A DNA stretch of 64,000 bases. It comes from Spongisporangium articulatum (GTDB taxonomy: Bacteria > Actinomycetota > Actinomycetes > Actinomycetales > Kineosporiaceae). The notes beneath the pieces were generated by a model that saw only the letters and a list, made by a program, of their open reading frames with translations, searched no databases and was not told where the DNA came from. This document shows, piece after piece, positions 60,162 through 64,000 of this stretch. Position numbers and translations under genes: made by a program. The first letter of the stretch is position 1. Every line of letters starts with the position of its first letter. The stretch is taken from the NCBI RefSeq assembly GCF_044465595.1, contig NZ_JBITLV010000009.1:1-64000 (forward strand), read 5' to 3'.

Positions 60162-60556
60162 GCCGCCCCCTGCGGGACGACGACCGACACCGTGCCGGTG
60201 ACGTGGTCCCCGAGCGACACCCGCCCGACCACCTTCACCCGGACGACGCCCCCCACCGTGTCCAGCACCTCGCCGCCGAGCACGAGGGTCTCGTAGGCGT
60301 AACACGGCACCCCGAGCCGGATCTCGACCGCCGTGACGCGGGCCAACGGTCCGGCCCAGGCGGCAGCCCACTCGGAGATGTAGCTCTGCACGAGACCGGT
60401 CGTGGTCAGGATGTTCACGAACACGTCCTTCGAGCCGCGGGCGAGCGCGGCGTCCCGGTCGTGGTGCACGTCCTGGAAGTCGCGGGTGGCCAGCGCCGTG
60501 CTGACCACGAACGTCGGGGTCACCTCGATCCGGCGCTCCGGCAGGACGGCGTTCAC
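60158..60556 (-). CDS. chsH1: Side-chain enoyl-CoA hydratase subunit ChsH1
   Basis: 132 residues (Rv3541c: 129). MaoC-like hotdog domain with the catalytic HHDRDAALARGSKDVFVNILTTTGLVQSYI; the Asp/His dyad is FQDVHHDRD. It forms a heterotetramer with ChsH2 and hydrates the C22 side-chain enoyl-CoA. GTG 60556 overlaps the chsH2 stop. Confidence 0.92.
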   Translation of the reverse strand: MNAVLPERRIEVTPTFVVSTALATRDFQDVHHDRDAALARGSKDVFVNILTTTGLVQSYISEWAAAWAGPLARVTAVEIRLGVPCYAYETLVLGGEVLDTVGGVVRVKVVGRVSLGDHVTGTVSVVVPQGAA

Positions 60557-61461
60557 GACGCCACCTTCCACGCGGGCAGCACGACGCCGTCGCCGCCGTC
60601 CTGCCAGGTCAGTTCCACCGGCATCCCGACCGAGACCGCGCCGGGGTCGAGCGGGTCGACGCCCACGAGTTCACCGAGCATCCGGACCCCTTCGGTCAGG
60701 TCGACCAGGACGACGACGTAGGGCGGGGTGCGCCCGGGCGTCGGCGGGTGGTGGTGTACGACGTAGCTGTGCACCGTGCCGGTGCCCGCCGCGACGACGT
60801 AGCCCGGCTTCTCAGCACCACAGGCGATGCAGACCGGGCCGGGTGGGTGCCGGACCTGGCCACACGCTTCGCAGCGTTGCAGCCTCAGCTCACGCTGATG
60901 AACGCCGGACCAGAAGAACTCCGTGTCCCGGCTGAAGACCGGACGGACGACGGAGCCGGGCGCCGCCGGAGCCGGCTCGGCCGCCGGGGGCCGGAACTTC
61001 AGGATCCGGAACCGCATCTCGGCCACCGGCTCGCCGCCCGCGAACCACGTGTTGACGGTCGTGACGAACCAGCCTTCCCCGAGCGCGGTGCGCTTGGGCC
61101 CGACCACCTCGTCGAGGCGGGCGCTCACGGTCAGCGCCTCCCCCACCCGCACCTCGCGGTGGTAGGTCTGCTCGCAGTTGGTCGCGACCACGGACGTGAA
61201 CCCGGCCTCGTCGAGGACGGCGGTCATCCGGCCGAGCGGGTCGTCGCTCGCGCGCACGCCGTGCAGCCCGGGCATGGTCCAGACCTGGATCATCGCGGGC
61301 GGCGCGACCCCCTCGGCCACGTAGCGCGGGTCGGTGTCGCCCAGCGCCTCCTGCCACGACCGGATCATCGGCAGGTTCACGGGGTCGCGGCCGGCCCGGG
61401 GCGCGGAATCCCCGGCCGCGCGGACCTCTTCGGCGGCGGCTTGGATGGTGGATTCATTCAT
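60553..61461 (-). CDS. chsH2: Side-chain enoyl-CoA hydratase subunit ChsH2 with DUF35 domain
   Basis: 302 residues. The N-terminal MaoC-like domain (about 1-165) is followed by a DUF35 domain with a rubredoxin-like zinc site, LQRCEACGQVRHPPGPVCIACG, and an OB-fold ending PAWKVAS. This domain recruits Ltp2 and activates the aldolase. Complete relative to Rv3542c. 4-bp overlap with chsE2. Confidence 0.94.
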   Translation of the reverse strand: MNESTIQAAAEEVRAAGDSAPRAGRDPVNLPMIRSWQEALGDTDPRYVAEGVAPPAMIQVWTMPGLHGVRASDDPLGRMTAVLDEAGFTSVVATNCEQTYHREVRVGEALTVSARLDEVVGPKRTALGEGWFVTTVNTWFAGGEPVAEMRFRILKFRPPAAEPAPAAPGSVVRPVFSRDTEFFWSGVHQRELRLQRCEACGQVRHPPGPVCIACGAEKPGYVVAAGTGTVHSYVVHHHPPTPGRTPPYVVVLVDLTEGVRMLGELVGVDPLDPGAVSVGMPVELTWQDGGDGVVLPAWKVAS

Positions 61462-62624
61462 CGCGCAACCCTGGGCATCCCCAGGCCGACGCTGGCGATC
61501 AGCTCGCGCTGGATCTCGTCCACGCCACCTCCGAACGTGAGCACCGTGTGCCGTTTCGCCTGGACGTCGAGCCAGCGGGCCAGCTCGTCGGCGGCGGGGT
61601 CGTCCGGGCCGGCGTGCTCGGCCAGCAGGTCACCGAGCACGCGGGCCGTGTACTGGGAGGCCGCCGCGCCGTACACCTTGGTGGTGGAGGCGTCGGCCAC
61701 GGCTGTCTGGAGGGTCGCGCCCACGCGCCCGGCGACCTCCAGGTTGAGCAGATGGTTCACCCGCAACCGGGCGTACACCTCGGCCAGCGTCCGGCGGACC
61801 GACGGCACCTGGAGAAGTGACAGCCCGGAAGGCGTCTCGCGCTGCGCGGCCCAGTCCAGCACCCGGTGGTACATCGACTCGACCCGGCCGGCCGGGCCCA
61901 GCATCACCCGCTCGTGGTTCAGCTGTGCGGTGATCAGCCGCCAGCCACGGTTCTCCTCCCCTACGAGCCGCTCGACGGGTACCCGCACGTCGCTGAAGTA
62001 GGTGGCGTTCACGTGGTGCGCGCCGTCCGAGGTGATGATCGGCGTCCAGCTGTACCCCGGGTCGCGGGTGTCCACGATCAGGATCGAGATGCCCTTGTGC
62101 TTCGGGGCGTCCGGGTCGGTGCGGCAGGCCAGCCAGACGTAGTCGGCGTCGTGACCCCCCGTGGTCCAGAGCTTCTGGCCGTTCACGACGTAGTGGTCGC
62201 CGTCGCGTACGGCGCGGGTGGTCAGCGCGGCCAGGTCGGTGCCGGCTTCGGGTTCGCTGTAGCCGATCGCGAAATGCAGCTCACCGGAGAGGATCCGGGG
62301 CAGGAAGAACGCCCTCTGCTCGGCGGTGCCGTGCTCCTGCAGGACCGGCCCGACCGTCTGCAGGGTGACCGACGGCCACGGCACGTCGGCCCGGGTCACC
62401 TCGTTGACGAAGATCTGCTGCTCCACCAGGCCGAGCCCGTGACCACCGTGCTCGACGGGCCAGCCGAGCCCGAGCCAGCCGTCGCGGCCCAGCCGGCGGA
62501 CGATCTCGCGGTAGACCGGCCCGTGACGCTGCACGAGCATGGCCTCGCGCTCGGCGGGGGTGACCACGTCGGCGAGGTAGGCCCGCAACCGGTCACGCAG
62601 CTCGCGCTGCTGTGGGGTCAGCAC
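61458..62624 (-). CDS. chsE2: Side-chain acyl-CoA dehydrogenase subunit ChsE2 (FadE29-like)
   Basis: 388 residues from GTG 62624 (FadE29: 387). FAD/acyl-CoA motifs YSEPEAGTDLAALTTRAVRDGDHYVVNGQKLWTTGG and a C-terminal FGGGVDEIQRELIASVGLGMPR segment. It pairs with ChsE1 as an alpha2beta2 dehydrogenase acting on the three-carbon steroid side chain. 7-bp overlap with chsE1. Confidence 0.92.
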   Translation of the reverse strand: MLTPQQRELRDRLRAYLADVVTPAEREAMLVQRHGPVYREIVRRLGRDGWLGLGWPVEHGGHGLGLVEQQIFVNEVTRADVPWPSVTLQTVGPVLQEHGTAEQRAFFLPRILSGELHFAIGYSEPEAGTDLAALTTRAVRDGDHYVVNGQKLWTTGGHDADYVWLACRTDPDAPKHKGISILIVDTRDPGYSWTPIITSDGAHHVNATYFSDVRVPVERLVGEENRGWRLITAQLNHERVMLGPAGRVESMYHRVLDWAAQRETPSGLSLLQVPSVRRTLAEVYARLRVNHLLNLEVAGRVGATLQTAVADASTTKVYGAAASQYTARVLGDLLAEHAGPDDPAADELARWLDVQAKRHTVLTFGGGVDEIQRELIASVGLGMPRVAR

Positions 62625-63706
62625 GCCAGCACCCGGGCCGCGAGGGCGTCCAGCCGGGCGCCCGGCCCGCCGAGCAGCCGGGCGAGGTCCCGCGCCGCCG
62701 CCGAGAACGCGGGCAACGGGTAGGACAGGTCGACCCCCGTGCCGCCGTGCAGGTGGTGGCACGTCGCGATGGCCGTACGGGCGGAGTCGACCGCCAGCAG
62801 CGCGGCCACCTCCGGGTCCGCGTCGCCGTCCGGGTCGTCGCCCGTGTGGTGGTCGGCCGCGCCGATCGCGGCCTCGGCCGCGAGGTGCAACGTCCGGCTC
62901 GCGACGTAGACGTCGGCCAGCTGCTGGGCGACGGCCTGCAACGTGGCCAGCGGGCGGCCGAACTGCTCGCGGGTCTCGACGTGCCGTGCGGTCAGCGCGA
63001 GCGCCCCGTCGACCAGCCCGTCGGCGTAGGCCGCCGACGCGGCCGCGGCCAGCCGGTGCAGGTCGGCCAGGGCGGCCGGACCGCCGGGCACGAGCGCCCC
63101 CTCGGTCAGCGCGACGCCGTCGAACCGCACCCCGTGCACCGGCGTCCCCGACGACGTGGGGACGAGGTGCCGGTGGACCCCGGGCCCCTGCAGGTCGAGC
63201 AGCACCAGCCCCGGCTCACCTGCCACGGCGGCGGGGACGAGCGCGTGCCGGGCCCGGTCGGCGTACGGGACGGCGACGAGCGCGCCGTCCAGCCGCAACC
63301 CGTCGGCCGTGCGGTGCACGGCGGTGCGCGGGGCCCGGGTCAGCGGACTGGACGGCTCGTGCAGGCCGACGGTCAGGATCGCCCCGTCGTGCACGACCGG
63401 GTAGAGCGCCTTGCGGTGCTGCCGGGCCGTTCCCCACCGGGCCAGGGTCAGGACGCCGAGCGCGTTCGCCAGGGCCGGCGAGTCCACCGCCCGGCGCCCG
63501 AGTTCGCGCAGCAGGACGGCACTCTCGACCAGGTCGAGCCCGGCCCCGCCCTGCGTCGACGGCACCCCCAACGCGCTCAGCCCGGCCGTGCCCAGGGCGC
63601 TCCACAGGTCGGCGGGCTGCGAGTCGAGCACGGTGAGGGTGAGCATCCGGACGTCGGCCAGCACCTCGGTGTCCACGTCCCGTCCCGCCCGGGTCGGGGC
63701 GGTCAC
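62618..63706 (-). CDS. chsE1: Side-chain acyl-CoA dehydrogenase subunit ChsE1 (FadE28-like)
   Basis: 362 residues from the GTG overlapping the previous stop (GTGA). Acyl-CoA dehydrogenase fold with ALGVPSTQGGAGLDLVESAVLLRELGRRA, FGRPLATLQAVAQQLADVY and HLHGGTGVDLSYPLPAF, but shortened central beta domain, as in ChsE1. Placed immediately before chsE2 as in Rv3544c-Rv3543c. Confidence 0.9.
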   Translation of the reverse strand: MTAPTRAGRDVDTEVLADVRMLTLTVLDSQPADLWSALGTAGLSALGVPSTQGGAGLDLVESAVLLRELGRRAVDSPALANALGVLTLARWGTARQHRKALYPVVHDGAILTVGLHEPSSPLTRAPRTAVHRTADGLRLDGALVAVPYADRARHALVPAAVAGEPGLVLLDLQGPGVHRHLVPTSSGTPVHGVRFDGVALTEGALVPGGPAALADLHRLAAAASAAYADGLVDGALALTARHVETREQFGRPLATLQAVAQQLADVYVASRTLHLAAEAAIGAADHHTGDDPDGDADPEVAALLAVDSARTAIATCHHLHGGTGVDLSYPLPAFSAAARDLARLLGGPGARLDALAARVLAC

Positions 63707-64000
63707 GACGCCACCGCCGGCTCCCGGGGCAGGCCCAGGAGGCGTTCCCCGGCCACGGTCAGCAGCACCTGGGTGGTGCCGCCGGCGATCGACAGGCACC
63801 GGGTGAGCAGGAGCTCGTGCAGCACCGGACCACTGTCCGGCCCGACCGCGAGCGCAGCCTCGCCGAGCGCGTCGAACGCGGCCTGCGCGACGTCCTGCCG
63901 GTGCCGGACGCCGAGCAGCTTGACCACCGACGACTCGGGCCCGGGCGGTGCCACCTGCCCGCCGTCCTCCGCCTCGACCCGGCGGGCGGTGGCCAGCAAC
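63703..64000 (-). CDS. Acyl-CoA dehydrogenase, C-terminal part (cut by window end)
   Basis: The last about 98 residues of an acyl-CoA dehydrogenase: LTRCLSIAGGTTQVLLTVAGERLLGLPREP is the C-terminal FAD-contact segment of the FadE family. The frame is open to the window end, so the start lies outside. GTGA overlap with chsE1 puts it in the same operon. Possibly a FadE26/FadE27/FadE34-like enzyme for an earlier side-chain cycle. Confidence 0.85.
   Translation of the reverse strand, partial: LLATARRVEAEDGGQVAPPGPESSVVKLLGVRHRQDVAQAAFDALGEAALAVGPDSGPVLHELLLTRCLSIAGGTTQVLLTVAGERLLGLPREPAVAS

Overview
The window is very GC-rich, coding-dense DNA with a GC-biased third codon position. It has many GTG starts, 4-bp ATGA/GTGA gene junctions and apparently leaderless genes. 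Together with Mce/YrbE transport genes, KshAB, HsaA-G and a DUF222-HNH gene, this points to a mycolata-like or related actinobacterium that degrades sterols. The gene order inside several modules matches the Mycobacterium/Rhodococcus cholesterol regulon, but the modules are rearranged, so I do not assign a genus.

Layout: (1) 86-10520, minus strand: an eleven-gene mce operon. It runs from two Mce-associated membrane proteins through YrbEA, YrbEB and six Mce proteins (one a lipoprotein) to an MceG/Mkl-type ATPase. This is a lipid/steroid importer. (2) 10736-14077, plus: hsaE-hsaG-hsaF, which degrade the ring-derived 2-hydroxypentadienoate, followed by a shortened hydratase paralogue. (3) 14074-20327: a beta-oxidation block with a split MaoC hydratase, a 3-hydroxyacyl-CoA dehydrogenase, a TetR regulator, two thiolases and an SDR. 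(4) 20355-26320: a membrane protein with a ferritin-like diiron protein, a TetR gene, a ferredoxin/reductase/Zn-alcohol dehydrogenase operon, and a TetR whose DNA-binding domain is a near-identical copy of the one at 14074. (5) 26416-32828: a KstD-like flavoprotein, a TetR, a kstD-type dehydrogenase with a hotdog thioesterase, kshA, and an F420-type LLM oxidoreductase. (6) 32838-44649: a long plus-strand operon of TetR, P450, SDR, CYP51, ferredoxin, SnoaL-like protein, aldehyde dehydrogenase, SDR, HIBADH-like dehydrogenase, CMD protein, acyl-CoA synthetase, SDR and an unrecognised 407-residue protein. Its core reproduces the M. tuberculosis Rv0763c-Rv0771 gene set, whose pathway is not established. 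(7) 44636-52121: a glycosyltransferase, two methyltransferases, a toroid protein, a DUF3068 protein, a lipoprotein, a secreted PKD-like protein and a DUF222-HNH protein. (8) 52235-58992: hsaADCB (minus) diverging from a small 4-Cys protein, kshB and a second kstD (plus). (9) 58989-64000, minus: the igr-type side-chain operon (chsE1, chsE2, chsH2, chsH1, ltp2) entered from a further acyl-CoA dehydrogenase cut by the window edge.

Working together: Mce imports the sterol. The ChsE/ChsH/Ltp2 enzymes and the thiolase/MaoC/HAD block shorten the side chain. KstD and KshAB open ring B. HsaABCD open ring A. HsaEFG turn the C5 product into central metabolites.

The most informative non-coding signals are regulatory. 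A 17-bp imperfect palindrome recurs upstream of the mce, hsaE, SDR/thiolase and ferredoxin transcription units, twice inside or against a recognisable promoter. A different palindrome, GACACGTGTC, sits at the promoters of two separate TetR genes. A KstR-type box lies in the hsaA/kshB divergent region. Products were assigned by reading motifs and context only, without database searches.
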